In this document: in pieces, positions 42,568 through 51,730 of the stretch
Layout: every line of letters begins with the position of its first letter
Numbering within the stretch: the first letter of the stretch is position 1
NCBI RefSeq assembly: GCF_004792685.1
Contig: NZ_SRXT01000001.1
Span: forward strand, 682,001-746,000
From: Sphingomonas gei
GTDB taxonomy: Bacteria; Pseudomonadota; Alphaproteobacteria; Sphingomonadales; Sphingomonadaceae
Length of the DNA: 64,000 nucleotides
Direction: 5' to 3'
Notes under the pieces: generated by a model
What the model was told of the DNA's origin: nothing
What the model saw: only the letters and a program-made list of their open reading frames with translations
Database searches by the model: none
Position numbers and translations under genes: made by a program

Positions 42568-43833
42568 TCAGGTGAAGGGCGTGTCGATCGAAGTCGGCGG
42601 CCGGCTGAACCAGTGCGGGCCTGCCTCGGTCAGGTGGAAACAATCCTCGAGCCGGATGCCGAAGCTGCCGGGGATGTAGATGCCGGGCTCGTTGGAGAAG
42701 CACATGCCCGGTGCCAGCGGAGTCTTCTCGCCGTGGACGAGGTTGACCGGCTCGTGGCCGTCCATGCCGATGCCGTGACCGGTGCGGTGCGACAGGCCGG
42801 GCAGCTTGTAGCCGGGGCCATAGCCGAGCGAGGTGTAATAGCGCCGCACTGCATCGTCGACGTTGCCCGCCGGGGCCCCGAGCCGCGCGGCTTCGAAGGC
42901 GATCTGCTGGCCGCGCGCCACTTGGTCCCAGACCTTGCGCTGCTCCGCGCTCGGCTTGCCGAAGACGAAGCTGCGCGAGACGTCCGACTGATAGCCCTGG
43001 ACGGTACAGCCGCAGTCCATCAGCACGACTTCGCCCGGCGTGACGCGTTGCGGCTTGCGGGAGCCGTGCGGATAGGCCGCGGCCTCGCCGAGCAGGATCA
43101 GGTTGAACTCGACCGAGCCCCCCAGCTTCCGCGTGGCCGCCGCCATCAGCGCGGCGATGTCCGCGTTGGTCATGCCTTCGCGGATGCGGGGATAGGTCCA
43201 GCGATACGCGGCGGCGGTCACGTCGGTGGCACGCTGCATCAGCGCGATTTCGGGGGCCGTCTTGATCATCCGGCAACCCCGCACCACCGGATTCCCCGAG
43301 ACGATTTTCGCACCGGGCAGCGCGCGCTGGAAGGCATCGACGGCGAAATAGCGCATGGTCTCCTCGATGCCGATCGGCCGAGAGGCCAGCTTGCGCTCCC
43401 TGAGGAAGCCGGCGACCAATGCAAGCGGGTCTTCGTCTTCCTGCCAGACGCGGATTTCGGCCGGGATGCCGAGGCTTTCGCGTACCGACGGCTCTTCGAA
43501 GAACGGCGTGACGATGCACGGCTCGCCCTCGACCGGCAGGATCGCCGCGGTAAGCCGCTCGCTTCGCCCCCAGCGCACGCCGGTGAAGTAGATCAGCGAC
43601 GAGCCGGGTTCGATCAGCACCGCGCCGATCCCCGCCGCCTTCATCAGCACCTGCGCCCGGGCGAGGCGGGCGAGGCGTTCGGCGCGGCCGATCGGCACCG
43701 AATCGGTGGTGATGTCGCCGAGCGCCGAAACATCGGGCTCCTCGGCGCGGAGCAGGCCCGGCAGCGCCAGCAACGGCGCCGCGCCGGCTGCCCGGATCAG
43801 CGTGCGGCGGCTGAGGCTGGGATGGCGTATCAT
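42568..43833 (-). CDS. M24 family metallopeptidase (Xaa-Pro aminopeptidase-like), Tat-exported
   Basis: 421 aa. The N-terminus carries a twin-arginine signal (SRRTLIRAAGAAPLLALPG), so the enzyme is predicted to be exported folded. The creatinase N-terminal domain spans about 60-190. The pita-bread metallopeptidase domain follows, with metal-binding MDCGCTVQGYQSDVSRSF, HRTGHGIGMDGHEP and CFSNEPGIYIPGSFG. Removes N-terminal residues preceding proline; metal likely Mn or Co. GGAG lies upstream of the ATG at 43833. Divergent from the symporter gene. Confidence 0.88.
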   Translation of the reverse strand: MIRHPSLSRRTLIRAAGAAPLLALPGLLRAEEPDVSALGDITTDSVPIGRAERLARLARAQVLMKAAGIGAVLIEPGSSLIYFTGVRWGRSERLTAAILPVEGEPCIVTPFFEEPSVRESLGIPAEIRVWQEDEDPLALVAGFLRERKLASRPIGIEETMRYFAVDAFQRALPGAKIVSGNPVVRGCRMIKTAPEIALMQRATDVTAAAYRWTYPRIREGMTNADIAALMAAATRKLGGSVEFNLILLGEAAAYPHGSRKPQRVTPGEVVLMDCGCTVQGYQSDVSRSFVFGKPSAEQRKVWDQVARGQQIAFEAARLGAPAGNVDDAVRRYYTSLGYGPGYKLPGLSHRTGHGIGMDGHEPVNLVHGEKTPLAPGMCFSNEPGIYIPGSFGIRLEDCFHLTEAGPHWFSRPPTSIDTPFT

Positions 43834-43933
43834 CTGGCGACTCCGGCAAATTTGCGTGGACATCCGCGATAGGGTCCTTGACCCGGCGGCGACAATCCCC
43901 TTCCCTGCCGTCAATATTTTCCAGGGGATTTTC

Positions 43934-45259
43934 GTGGGCAAGCGACTGACATGGTTCATTCTGGCCGGGCTGCTGCTGGGCGGCGTGATCGGCTGGGGGC
44001 TCAATGTCGCCTATGACGACGGCACCCCTGCCGCCGCCGCGCGGCTGGCGGGGATCAGTTACTGGTTCGACATCCCCACCCAGATGTTCCTCCATCTGAT
44101 CAAGATGATCATCGCGCCGCTGGTCGTCTCGACCCTGGTCGTCGGCATCGCGCATATGGGCGGCACCGGCGCGATCGGCCGGGTCGGGATCAAGGCCTTC
44201 CTGTGGTTCGTCACTGCCAGCCTGATCTCGCTGACTCTCGGGCTGATCCTCGTCAATGTGCTCCAGCCCGGCGTCGGCCTCAACCTGCCGCTGCCTGATG
44301 TCGCGGCATCGAGCGGAGTCGACCGCTCGAACTTCGACGTCGCCAAATTCTTCATCCACATCGTGCCGACTTCGGCGATCGACGCAATGGCGACCAACGA
44401 CATCCTCCAGCTGGTGATCTTCTCGTTGTTCTTCGGCGTCGGCATGGCTGCGGTCGGCGAGAAGGCGGCGCCGCTGCTGCGCGGGCTCGAGGCGCTGGTC
44501 TCGGTGATGCTGACCGTCACCGGCTATGTGATGCTGTTCGCACCGGTCGCGGTGTTCTGCGCGGTGGCGCGGACTTTGGCGACGCGGGGGCTCGGCGTGG
44601 TCGGCGATCTCGCTTACTTCATGGCCAGCTTCTACATCGGGCTGTTCGTATTGTGGGCAGTGCTGCTCGGCGCCTGCTTCCTGTTCGTTGGGCCGCGTAC
44701 CGGCACCTTGCTGCGCTATCTGCGCGACCCGATCCTGCTCGGTTTCTCGACGGCTTCGTCGGAGGCCGCCTATCCGCGGACTTTGGAAGCGCTCGACAAG
44801 TTCGGGGTGCCGCCGCGGATCGCCAGCTTCGTGCTGCCGCTCGGCTATTCGTTCAACCTCGACGGCTCGATGATGTACATGACGTTCGCGTCGATCTTCA
44901 TCGCCCAGGCGTATGGCATCCACCTCGACTGGGGGACGATGATCGTCATGCTGCTGATGCTGATGATCACCAGCAAGGGCATTGCCGGCGTGCCGCGCGC
45001 CAGCCTGGTGGTGATCACCGGGACGCTGTCGCACTTCCAGATCCCCGAGGCGGGCATATTGCTGATCCTCGCGGTCGACCATTTCCTCGACATGGGCCGC
45101 ACCGCGACCAATGTGATCGGCAACGCCGTCGCGGCGACGGTGGTGGCGCGCTGGGAGGGGCAGCTCGATCCGCCGCAGGATCCCGACGAAGTGATCGTGC
45201 TGCCCAAGGCGCCGCTTCCTGGCGACGAGGCCAGGTTCGAGGATTATGGCAAGCATTGA
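43934..45259 (+). CDS. Dicarboxylate/amino acid:cation symporter (DAACS family)
   Basis: 441 aa integral membrane protein of the DctA/GltP/GltPh fold with eight helices and two re-entrant hairpins. HP1 contains STASSEAAYPRTLEAL (Ser-rich tip). The TM7 motif appears as SLDGSMMYMT-type (FNLDGSMMYMTFASIF), where family members have NxDGT. HP2 has GIAGVPRASLV and TM8 the cation/substrate residues in DMGRTATNVIGNA. GTG at 43934 follows AGGGG by 6 nt. The transported compound (C4-dicarboxylate or glutamate/aspartate) is undetermined. Confidence 0.92.
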   Translation: MGKRLTWFILAGLLLGGVIGWGLNVAYDDGTPAAAARLAGISYWFDIPTQMFLHLIKMIIAPLVVSTLVVGIAHMGGTGAIGRVGIKAFLWFVTASLISLTLGLILVNVLQPGVGLNLPLPDVAASSGVDRSNFDVAKFFIHIVPTSAIDAMATNDILQLVIFSLFFGVGMAAVGEKAAPLLRGLEALVSVMLTVTGYVMLFAPVAVFCAVARTLATRGLGVVGDLAYFMASFYIGLFVLWAVLLGACFLFVGPRTGTLLRYLRDPILLGFSTASSEAAYPRTLEALDKFGVPPRIASFVLPLGYSFNLDGSMMYMTFASIFIAQAYGIHLDWGTMIVMLLMLMITSKGIAGVPRASLVVITGTLSHFQIPEAGILLILAVDHFLDMGRTATNVIGNAVAATVVARWEGQLDPPQDPDEVIVLPKAPLPGDEARFEDYGKH

Positions 45260-45453
45260 GGCGATTGCCGCGCTTGAATTGACTCGGTTGGCGGAAACGC
45301 GACGTATTCGGCAATTTCTTGCGCGAAAATTCGGTACCCTTGCGCGTCTACCGAGTCAAAGAGCGGCCGGATTGCCAGCCTGCCCAGCCAAGCAGACGAA
45401 ATCCTACATTTCAAGCCCGGTCATGCCGAGCACATCGAGGGGCCATCCTCAAT

Positions 45454-46077
45454 TCAGGCATAGGCATAGGGCCCGCCAGCCTTCAGCGCGGCCTGATAGG
45501 CCGACCGAGCGTGGATCTTCGTCAGCCAGGCGGCGATGTGCGGACGGCCCTCGGTCGCGGTGGCGCGGGTGACTGCGGCTTCGAGCGGGAAGCTCATCAT
45601 GACGTCGGCGGCAGTGAAGTCCTTGCCGGCGAACCACGGCCGAGCGGCGAGCTCCGCCTCGACATAATCGAGATGGACGTCGACCATCGGCTGGAACTTC
45701 TTCTGCGCGACCTTGCCGAGCAGCGGTACGCGGCTGAGCACGAGCTTGGTGAACAAGGGCGGCATCAGCGAGCCCTCGGCATAATGGAGGAAGTGACGAT
45801 AGCGCAGCGCATCGTCGCGGTGCGCGGGTGCGCCCAGGCGACCGTCGCCTCTCTCGACCAGATATTCGACGATCGCGCCAGTCTCGGCGACGATCGCGCC
45901 GTCGTCCTCGATCACCGGCGACTTGCCGAGCGGATGGACCTGGCGGAGTTCGGGCGGGGCGAGCATCGTCGTCTTGTTCCGCGCGTAGCGCTTGACCTGA
46001 TACGGCAGCCCGAGTTCCTCGAGCAGCCACAGGATGCGCTGCGAACGCGAATTTTCGAGGTGGTGGACGGTGATCAT
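45454..46077 (-). CDS. Glutathione S-transferase family protein
   Basis: 207 aa. N-terminal thioredoxin-like domain (ITVHHLENSRSQRILWLLEE, with Ser at the expected catalytic position and a VIEDDGAIVAETGAIVEYL segment for glutathione gamma-Glu contact). All-alpha C-terminal domain with the conserved DFTAADVMMSFPLEA N-capping motif. The Ser in NSRSQR resembles the beta/theta-related fungal-type GST class. Substrate unknown. Downstream of recA on the same strand after a hairpin. Confidence 0.92.
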   Translation of the reverse strand: MITVHHLENSRSQRILWLLEELGLPYQVKRYARNKTTMLAPPELRQVHPLGKSPVIEDDGAIVAETGAIVEYLVERGDGRLGAPAHRDDALRYRHFLHYAEGSLMPPLFTKLVLSRVPLLGKVAQKKFQPMVDVHLDYVEAELAARPWFAGKDFTAADVMMSFPLEAAVTRATATEGRPHIAAWLTKIHARSAYQAALKAGGPYAYA

Positions 46078-46154
46078 CTCGGCTCAGCTTCCCTTATTTC
46101 GCGATCTTAGCAGGCGTGGCGAACCAACTTGCGCCACAACGCGTCAAACGGAAA

Positions 46155-46182
46155 GACCCGGCGCAGGGCAATGCGCCGGGTC
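46155..46182 (-). terminator. Terminator of recA
   Basis: A perfect 11 bp stem GACCCGGCGCA (46155-46165) with its complement at 46172-46182, 6 nt loop. Read on the minus strand it ends GGGTCTTTCCGTTT, a broken T tract. It lies 92 nt after the recA stop. Confidence 0.7.
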
Positions 46183-46273
46183 GTCCGATGGGAGAGGCTC
46201 CCGTGACCGCGCTCGGCATCAGGTCATGCCGGCGCGGCCTAAAGTCACACCAAGGTCACACTGAAGCGCGTGC

Positions 46274-47344
46274 TCAGATATCGTCGTCGGGCTCCGGACC
46301 GGCCATCAACCCTTCGGCAACCTGATCGGTGCGCGCGCGGATCGCAGTCTCGAGCCGGGTGCAGAGTTCGGGATTTTCCTTGAGGAAGGTCTTCGAATTC
46401 TCGCGGCCCTGGCCGATGCGGATGCTGTCATAGCTGAACCACGCGCCCGATTTCTCGACGAGCCCGGCCTTGACCCCGAGATCGAGGATCTCGCCGATCT
46501 TGGAGATGCCCTGGCCGTACATGATGTCGAACTCGACTTGCTTGAACGGCGGCGCGACCTTGTTCTTGACCACCTTGACGCGGGTGGCGTTGCCGATGAT
46601 CTCGTCGCGATCCTTGATCTGGCCGGTGCGGCGGATGTCGAGGCGGACCGAAGCGTAGAATTTCAGCGCGTTGCCGCCCGTCGTGGTCTCGGGATTGCCG
46701 TACATCACGCCGATCTTCATGCGCAGCTGGTTGATGAAGATCACCATGCAGCGCGAGCGGCTGATCGAGCCGGTGAGCTTCCGAAGCGACTGCGACATCA
46801 AGCGGGCCTGCAGGCCGACATGGCTGTCGCCCATCTCGCCTTCGATTTCGGCGCGGGGAACCAGCGCGGCGACCGAATCGATCACGAGCACGTCGATCGC
46901 GTTCGACCGCACCAGCGTGTCGACGATCTCGAGCGCCTGCTCGCCGGTATCGGGCTGCGAGACGATCAGTTCGTCGATATTGACCCCGAGCTTCTTGGCA
47001 TAGACCGGGTCGAGCGCATGCTCTGCATCGACGAACGCCGCAGTGCCGCCGCCGCGCTGCGCCTCGGCGATGACATGGAGCGCGAGCGTGGTCTTGCCCG
47101 AGCTTTCGGGGCCATAGACTTCGATCACGCGGCCGCGCGGCAGCCCACCGACGCCGAGCGCGATGTCGAGCCCGAGGCTGCCGGTCGAAATCGTCTCGAC
47201 CTGCATCGTCTCCTTCGACCCGAGCCGCATCGCGCTGCCCTTGCCGAAAGCGCGGTCGATCTGTGCGAGGGCGGCTTCGAGCGCCTTCTGCTTGTCCGTG
47301 GATGCTGCCATGTTGCCGTCGATCACCTTTAGGGAAGCTGCCAT
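46274..47344 (-). CDS. recA: Recombinase A
   Basis: Strand-exchange ATPase and SOS co-protease. 356 aa. Walker [11 protein letters not shown] near residue 77; Walker [13 protein letters not shown]; the L1 and L2 DNA loops are conserved ([35 protein letters not shown]). Acidic C-terminal tail ending EPDDDI. The ATG at 47344 has GGGA upstream; another ATG 11 codons inside is possible. An SOS box and a promoter are visible about 60-90 nt upstream. Confidence 0.98.
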   Translation of the reverse strand: MAASLKVIDGNMAASTDKQKALEAALAQIDRAFGKGSAMRLGSKETMQVETISTGSLGLDIALGVGGLPRGRVIEVYGPESSGKTTLALHVIAEAQRGGGTAAFVDAEHALDPVYAKKLGVNIDELIVSQPDTGEQALEIVDTLVRSNAIDVLVIDSVAALVPRAEIEGEMGDSHVGLQARLMSQSLRKLTGSISRSRCMVIFINQLRMKIGVMYGNPETTTGGNALKFYASVRLDIRRTGQIKDRDEIIGNATRVKVVKNKVAPPFKQVEFDIMYGQGISKIGEILDLGVKAGLVEKSGAWFSYDSIRIGQGRENSKTFLKENPELCTRLETAIRARTDQVAEGLMAGPEPDDDI

Positions 47345-47399
47345 TTTCGTATCCCGTCGCTAAAGGGTTTGACCCCATGGTTCAACTGCGTCTGTGCAG

Positions 47400-47428
47400 T
47401 ATGTACAGCATTTGTTCTTGCGGAACAA
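47400..47428 (-). promoter_or_regulatory. recA promoter
   Basis: On the minus strand, -35 TTGTTC (47423-47428), a 17 bp spacer and -10 TACATA (47400-47405). The -35 box overlaps the SOS box, so LexA binding would block polymerase. The -10 ends 55 nt before the recA ATG. Confidence 0.65.
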
Positions 47429-47437
47429 GAGGGGAAC
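47423..47437 (-). promoter_or_regulatory. Alphaproteobacterial SOS (LexA) box upstream of recA
   Basis: GTTCCCCTCTTGTTC on the minus strand is an exact GTTC-N7-GTTC direct repeat, the established LexA recognition pattern of alphaproteobacteria, 78 nt ahead of the recA start. Confidence 0.85.
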
Positions 47438-47455
47438 TTTCGGTATTTGAATTCG

Positions 47456-47552
47456 CCCTCGCGCAGCGTGACGGAGGGGCTGGGCAGCGGGCGGTGCTTG
47501 TGGAGAGGCCCCCTCCGTCGCCTTTGGCGCCACCTCCCCCGCTGCGCGAGGG
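47456..47552. repeat. Multi-armed palindromic element between ispE and the recA promoter
   Basis: Outer 13 bp stem CCCTCGCGCAGCG (47456-47468) with 47540-47552. Within it an inner 10 bp stem GACGGAGGGG (47470-47479) pairs with 47510-47519, and a GGCGCC palindrome lies on the 3' side. It is just 9 nt from the ispE stop and may also terminate ispE. Confidence 0.7.
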
Positions 47553-47561
47553 AGGAATTTT

Positions 47562-48368
47562 TCAGATCAACGTCGTCTCGACGGACCACCAGCCAAAGCG
47601 GGCCACGCCGGCAGCGGCGGCCGCACATGCCTTCGCGTCCTCGAACAGCGCGAAGCAAGTGGCGCCCGAGCCCGACATCCGGGCGAGGGTGACGCCGTCC
47701 TGTGCCGCGAGCGCTTCGAGCACATCGCCGATCACCGGAGCGATCACGCGGGCCGGCGCCTCCAGGTCGTTGCGACCGGCGAGCGGATCGGCGCCGAGCG
47801 GGCCGCGGTCGACCCCGTCCCAGCGGCGGAACACCTCGGCGGTCGATACTGCGACGCCGGGGTTGACCAGCAGCACCGGAGTGCCGGGCATCCCCGCCAC
47901 CGGTTCGAGCCGTTCGCCCCTGCCCTTGCCGATTGCGGTCCCGCCGAGCAGGCAGGCGGGGACGTCCGAGCCGAGTCCGTCGGCGATGGCGAACAGGCGG
48001 GGATCGTCGAGGGCCACATCGTGGAGCCCGGCGAGCGCACGCAAGGTGGCCGCGGCATCGGCCGAGCCGCCGCCGATGCCCGAGGCGACGGGCAAGTGCT
48101 TTTCGAGATGGATCGCGTGCGCGCCGCCACCAAAGGTCTCTGCAAAGCGGGCGGCGGCTCGGGTTACGAGATTGTCCCCCTCCCCGGCGAGCGCGGCGGC
48201 GAACGGACCGGTAATTTGGAAGGCCGGCGCTTCGGCAGGCGCCACGCACAGCACGTCGCCATATTCGACGAACGCGAACAGGGTCTCGAGTTCATGATAG
48301 CCGTCAGGGCGACGGGCACGGACGTGGAGCGCCAAATTGAGCTTGGCGCGCGCGATTTCGGTCAGCAT
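47562..48368 (-). CDS. ispE: 4-diphosphocytidyl-2-C-methyl-D-erythritol kinase
   Basis: Fourth step of the MEP isoprenoid pathway; a GHMP kinase of 268 aa. The N-terminal substrate motif is ARAKLNLALHVRARRPDGYH. The GHMP ATP-binding loop LPVASGIGGGSADAAATLRA is near 93-112, and the C-terminal Gly-rich RMSGSGATCFALF near 228. ATG at 48368 overlaps the stop of the TPR gene (TGATG); a TTG one codon earlier is also possible. Confidence 0.95.
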   Translation of the reverse strand: MLTEIARAKLNLALHVRARRPDGYHELETLFAFVEYGDVLCVAPAEAPAFQITGPFAAALAGEGDNLVTRAAARFAETFGGGAHAIHLEKHLPVASGIGGGSADAAATLRALAGLHDVALDDPRLFAIADGLGSDVPACLLGGTAIGKGRGERLEPVAGMPGTPVLLVNPGVAVSTAEVFRRWDGVDRGPLGADPLAGRNDLEAPARVIAPVIGDVLEALAAQDGVTLARMSGSGATCFALFEDAKACAAAAAGVARFGWWSVETTLI

Positions 48369-49945
48369 CAATTCGCCTGCGGCTTCAGTCCATGGGCGAG
48401 CTTGGCCTCGAGCCGCGGGGTCGCGTCATTCTCGGCAGCGAGGGTCGCGGCGCGCCACGCATAGCGCGCCTCGTAATGCCGCCCGAGCCGCCAATAGGCG
48501 TCGCCGAGATGCTCGTTGGCGCGGGTGGCCGAGGGGTCGCCCTTCACCGCCTCTTCGAGCAGCGGCAGTGCCTTGGTCACTTCGCCGCGCTGAAACCATG
48601 CCCAGGCGAGCGAATCGGCGATCTCGGCATCGTCGGGCTTGAGCGCCCGCGCGCGTTCGAGCAGCGCCTGCGCGCCGGCCAAATCCTCGCCGCGCGCGAC
48701 CTGCGCATAGCCGAGATATTTGAGCGCCAGCGCCTGTTCGGGGCCAAGCACGACTGCGCGCTGAAGCGCGGGCAGCGCCTCGCTCCACCGGCCGGCGCGA
48801 TCGAGCGCGCGGCCCTCGAGGTAATGGAGCATCCAATTGGTCTCGCCGCCGGGACGGGCGATCGCCGCGGCATAGGCGCTTGCGGCAAGATCGAAGCGCC
48901 CCTGATCGACGAGCATGTCGCCCCAGGTCTCGCTGTCGGCGCCAGTGGCGCCGGCATCGCTCGCCAGCGTCTCGGCGAGCATCAGCGCTTCGGGCAGGCG
49001 GCCCGCCCGACGCAGCGCCGCGACCCGGCCCGCCGCCGCACCGCGTGCGAACGGGCTGTCGCGACGGACCTCGGCTAGAACGCCGAGCGCAAGATCGTGC
49101 GACCCGCCCTGCGACAACGCCTCGGCCAGGAACAGCCGCGCGCGATCGTCGCGCGGGTCGAGCAGCAAGGCGGCGCGAGTCAGCGCCACCGAAAGCGGCT
49201 GCATCTCCTCGCCGGCGATCTCGACCGCGAGATCGAGGAACATCCGCGCGGCGCCGAACGCGGCATCGGGCTTGCCGTGCTTGCCGAACTGCTTCTGCAG
49301 CCGAGTGAATTCGGGACGGTTGCCGGCAAGCAGCCGCTTTGCCTGATCGCGCGCGCCGGTGCGGCCGAGCAGCAAGGCGGCGTCGATCCGCACATCGTCG
49401 CTGTCCCGCGTGGCGAGGCTGGCGGCGAGCGCGGCCATCGCTTCGTTGGTCCGCCTGGCGGCGATGAGCAGCAGGATGCGGTGCCGGCTGGTGTAGCGGC
49501 GCGCAAGTGCGTCCCCCGGCGCGGCATCGAGCAGCGCCACGGCGTCCTGACCGCGATCGAAGGCGAGCCACGCCCTGAGCGCCGGGGCGAGGAAATCGAA
49601 CGGTCCCTTGGCGAGCAGATCGGCGGCGTATCCGGCACCGGCGGGATCGCGGTTCTTCAGCGCGATCGCGAAGGCGAGCACTGCGGTGTCGGGCGGCGCC
49701 ATCCCGGCCTTGACCAGCGCCGCTCCCGCGCGGCTGGCGAGCGCATAATCGCCCACCGCGAGCGCCTGGCGATATGCGCGCAACGCGATCACTTCGTCCC
49801 CCGGCGCGGCTGCCAGAGCTTCGGCATAGCCCGCCGAGGCGAGCTGTGCAGCGCCCGCGGCATCGGCGGCGCGGGCACGGACATACGACGTCGGATCGCT
49901 CTCCGGCTGTGCGTACGCCGCTCCCGCGAGGAGCAAGGCGAGCAC
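48368..49945 (-). CDS. Tetratricopeptide repeat protein, probably exported
   Basis: About 525 aa, Ala/Leu/Arg-rich and built of helix-turn-helix TPR units throughout, clearest in the C-terminal half (EALPALQRAVVLGPEQALAL, then LKYLGYAQVARGEDLAGAQA, and ALPLLEEAVKGDPSATRANE). A hydrophobic N-terminus ending AGAAYAQ looks like a signal peptide. Protein-protein scaffold with unknown partners. The GTG at 49945, 4 nt after the ETF-QO stop, is the best start but has no clear Shine-Dalgarno, so it may rely on coupling. The stop overlaps ispE. Confidence 0.8.
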   Translation of the reverse strand: MLALLLAGAAYAQPESDPTSYVRARAADAAGAAQLASAGYAEALAAAPGDEVIALRAYRQALAVGDYALASRAGAALVKAGMAPPDTAVLAFAIALKNRDPAGAGYAADLLAKGPFDFLAPALRAWLAFDRGQDAVALLDAAPGDALARRYTSRHRILLLIAARRTNEAMAALAASLATRDSDDVRIDAALLLGRTGARDQAKRLLAGNRPEFTRLQKQFGKHGKPDAAFGAARMFLDLAVEIAGEEMQPLSVALTRAALLLDPRDDRARLFLAEALSQGGSHDLALGVLAEVRRDSPFARGAAAGRVAALRRAGRLPEALMLAETLASDAGATGADSETWGDMLVDQGRFDLAASAYAAAIARPGGETNWMLHYLEGRALDRAGRWSEALPALQRAVVLGPEQALALKYLGYAQVARGEDLAGAQALLERARALKPDDAEIADSLAWAWFQRGEVTKALPLLEEAVKGDPSATRANEHLGDAYWRLGRHYEARYAWRAATLAAENDATPRLEAKLAHGLKPQAN

Positions 49946-49949
49946 GAGG

Positions 49950-51602
49950 CTACATGTTCGGGTAATTGGGCCCGCCGCCGCCTTCGGGGACCACCCAGTT
50001 GATGTTCTGAGTGGGGTCCTTGATGTCGCAGGTCTTGCAGTGGACGCAATTCTGCGCGTTGATCTGGAAGCGCAGATCATCGCCTTCTCCAACGACCTCA
50101 TAGACACCCGCCGGACAGTAACGCTGCGCCGGCTCGGCGTATACCGGAAGATTGTAACCGATTGGAATATCGGGGTCCTTGAGCGTCAGATGGACCGGCT
50201 GGTCTTCCTCGTGATTGGTGTTCGAGATGAACACCGAGGAGAGCCGGTCGAAGGTCAGCACGCCGTCGGGCTTGGGATATTCGATCGGGGTGGCGTGACT
50301 GGCGTGCCACAGGCTCTCGTGATCGGGATGGTGCTTCATCGTGAACGGCCAGCGCAGCCCGATAAGCTCCATCCACATCGCCGCGCCCGAGAAGATCGTG
50401 CCCCAGGTGTCGCCGAATTTCTTGACGAGCGGAACGACGTTGCGGACGCCGCGCAGCTCCTTCTCGACCCAGCTGGTCTTGTACGCCTCGGGATAGGCAG
50501 TGAGTTCGTCGCTGCCGCGCCCGGCATGGACCGCCGCGAAGGCGGCTTCGGCGGCCATCATCCCCGACTTCATCGCGGTATGGGTGCCCTTGATCCGGGG
50601 CACGTTGAGGAAGCCGGCGGTGTCGCCGATCAGCGCCGCGCCGGGCATCACCAATTTGGGCACCGATTGCCAGCCGCCGTCGCTGATCGCGCGGGCACCG
50701 TAGGAGACGCGTTTGGCGCCCTGAAGGATCTCGGCGATCGCCGGATGAGTCTTCCAGCGCTGCATCTCGTGGAAGGGCGAGAGATAGGGGTTCTTGTAAT
50801 TGAGCCAGACGACGAAGCCCAATGCGACCTGCCCATCGGCCTGATGATAGAGGAAACCGCCGCCGTTGCTCTCGCCGTCCTTGAGCGGCCAGCCCTGGGT
50901 GTGGATCACCTTGCCGGGGACATGCCTGGCGGGGTCCACGTCCCACAATTCCTTGATGCCGATGCCATAGACTTGCGGATCGGCGTCTTCGCATAGCTTG
51001 AACTGGCGCTGGAGCTGCTTCGAAAGGTGACCGCGGACACCTTCGCCGAAGAAGGTGTATTTGGCATGGAGCTCGAGCCCAGGCGCGTAATCGGGCTTGT
51101 GGGTGCCGTCGCGCGCGACCCCCATATCGCCGGTCGCGACACCCTTCACGCTGCCGTCGTCATTGTAGAGAATCTCGGCGGCGGCGAAGCCGGGAAAGAT
51201 CTCGACGCCGAGTTCCTCGGCCTTGCCCGCCAGCCAACGGCAGAGGTTTCCGAGCGACCCTGTGTAGGTGCCCTTGTTGTGGAGATAGGGCGGCGTGACG
51301 AACTCAGGAAAGGCCGACTTGCCCTTCTCGTTGAGGATCCAATGGTGATTCTCGGTCACCGGTGTTCGCGCGAGCGGGCAATCCTCGCGCCAGTCCGGGA
51401 GCAGCTCGTTCAACGCGCGCGGATCGACCACGGCGCCGGACAGGATATGCGCGCCGACCTCCGAACCCTTTTCGAGGATGCACACCGAAAGCTCCTGTCC
51501 GCTCTCGACGGCCAGTTGCTTGAGCCGGATCGCGGCGGACAGGCCTGCGGGGCCCGCACCGACGATCACGACGTCATAGGGCATCGACTCTCGTTCGCTC
51601 AT
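49950..51602 (-). CDS. Electron transfer flavoprotein-ubiquinone oxidoreductase
   Basis: Passes electrons from ETF (fatty acid and amino acid dehydrogenases) to ubiquinone at the inner membrane. 550 aa, matching the family. FAD-binding VVIVGAGPAGLSAAIRL is near residue 10. The C-terminal 4Fe-4S ferredoxin domain supplies Cys ligands in RYCPAGVYEV and CVHCKTCDIKDPTQN. The ATG at 51602 gives MSERESMPYDVV; a second ATG 6 codons later is possible. Only 4 nt separate it from the TPR gene. etfAB are not in the window. Confidence 0.95.
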   Translation of the reverse strand: MSERESMPYDVVIVGAGPAGLSAAIRLKQLAVESGQELSVCILEKGSEVGAHILSGAVVDPRALNELLPDWREDCPLARTPVTENHHWILNEKGKSAFPEFVTPPYLHNKGTYTGSLGNLCRWLAGKAEELGVEIFPGFAAAEILYNDDGSVKGVATGDMGVARDGTHKPDYAPGLELHAKYTFFGEGVRGHLSKQLQRQFKLCEDADPQVYGIGIKELWDVDPARHVPGKVIHTQGWPLKDGESNGGGFLYHQADGQVALGFVVWLNYKNPYLSPFHEMQRWKTHPAIAEILQGAKRVSYGARAISDGGWQSVPKLVMPGAALIGDTAGFLNVPRIKGTHTAMKSGMMAAEAAFAAVHAGRGSDELTAYPEAYKTSWVEKELRGVRNVVPLVKKFGDTWGTIFSGAAMWMELIGLRWPFTMKHHPDHESLWHASHATPIEYPKPDGVLTFDRLSSVFISNTNHEEDQPVHLTLKDPDIPIGYNLPVYAEPAQRYCPAGVYEVVGEGDDLRFQINAQNCVHCKTCDIKDPTQNINWVVPEGGGGPNYPNM

Positions 51603-51730
51603 CCTCTTAATCCCTTGCGAGTCGTCTAAGGGGACGTAGCGTCGCCTGTCGTCGCGGTTCCGCAACGTCCCGTCCGCTTGCGATTGGAGGCAGATTGACC
51701 GCCGCGTCAACAAGGATTCAAAGAGTCGGT

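Noticed and set aside
42512..45256. 914-codon open frame antisense to the symporter and in another frame of the M24 peptidase
   Set aside because: Spans two clear genes and an intergenic gap; composition is His/Arg/Asp-rich and has no domain.
46116..46325. 69-codon plus-strand frame after recA
   Set aside because: Covers the recA terminator hairpin and the recA 3' end; no Shine-Dalgarno or conserved features.
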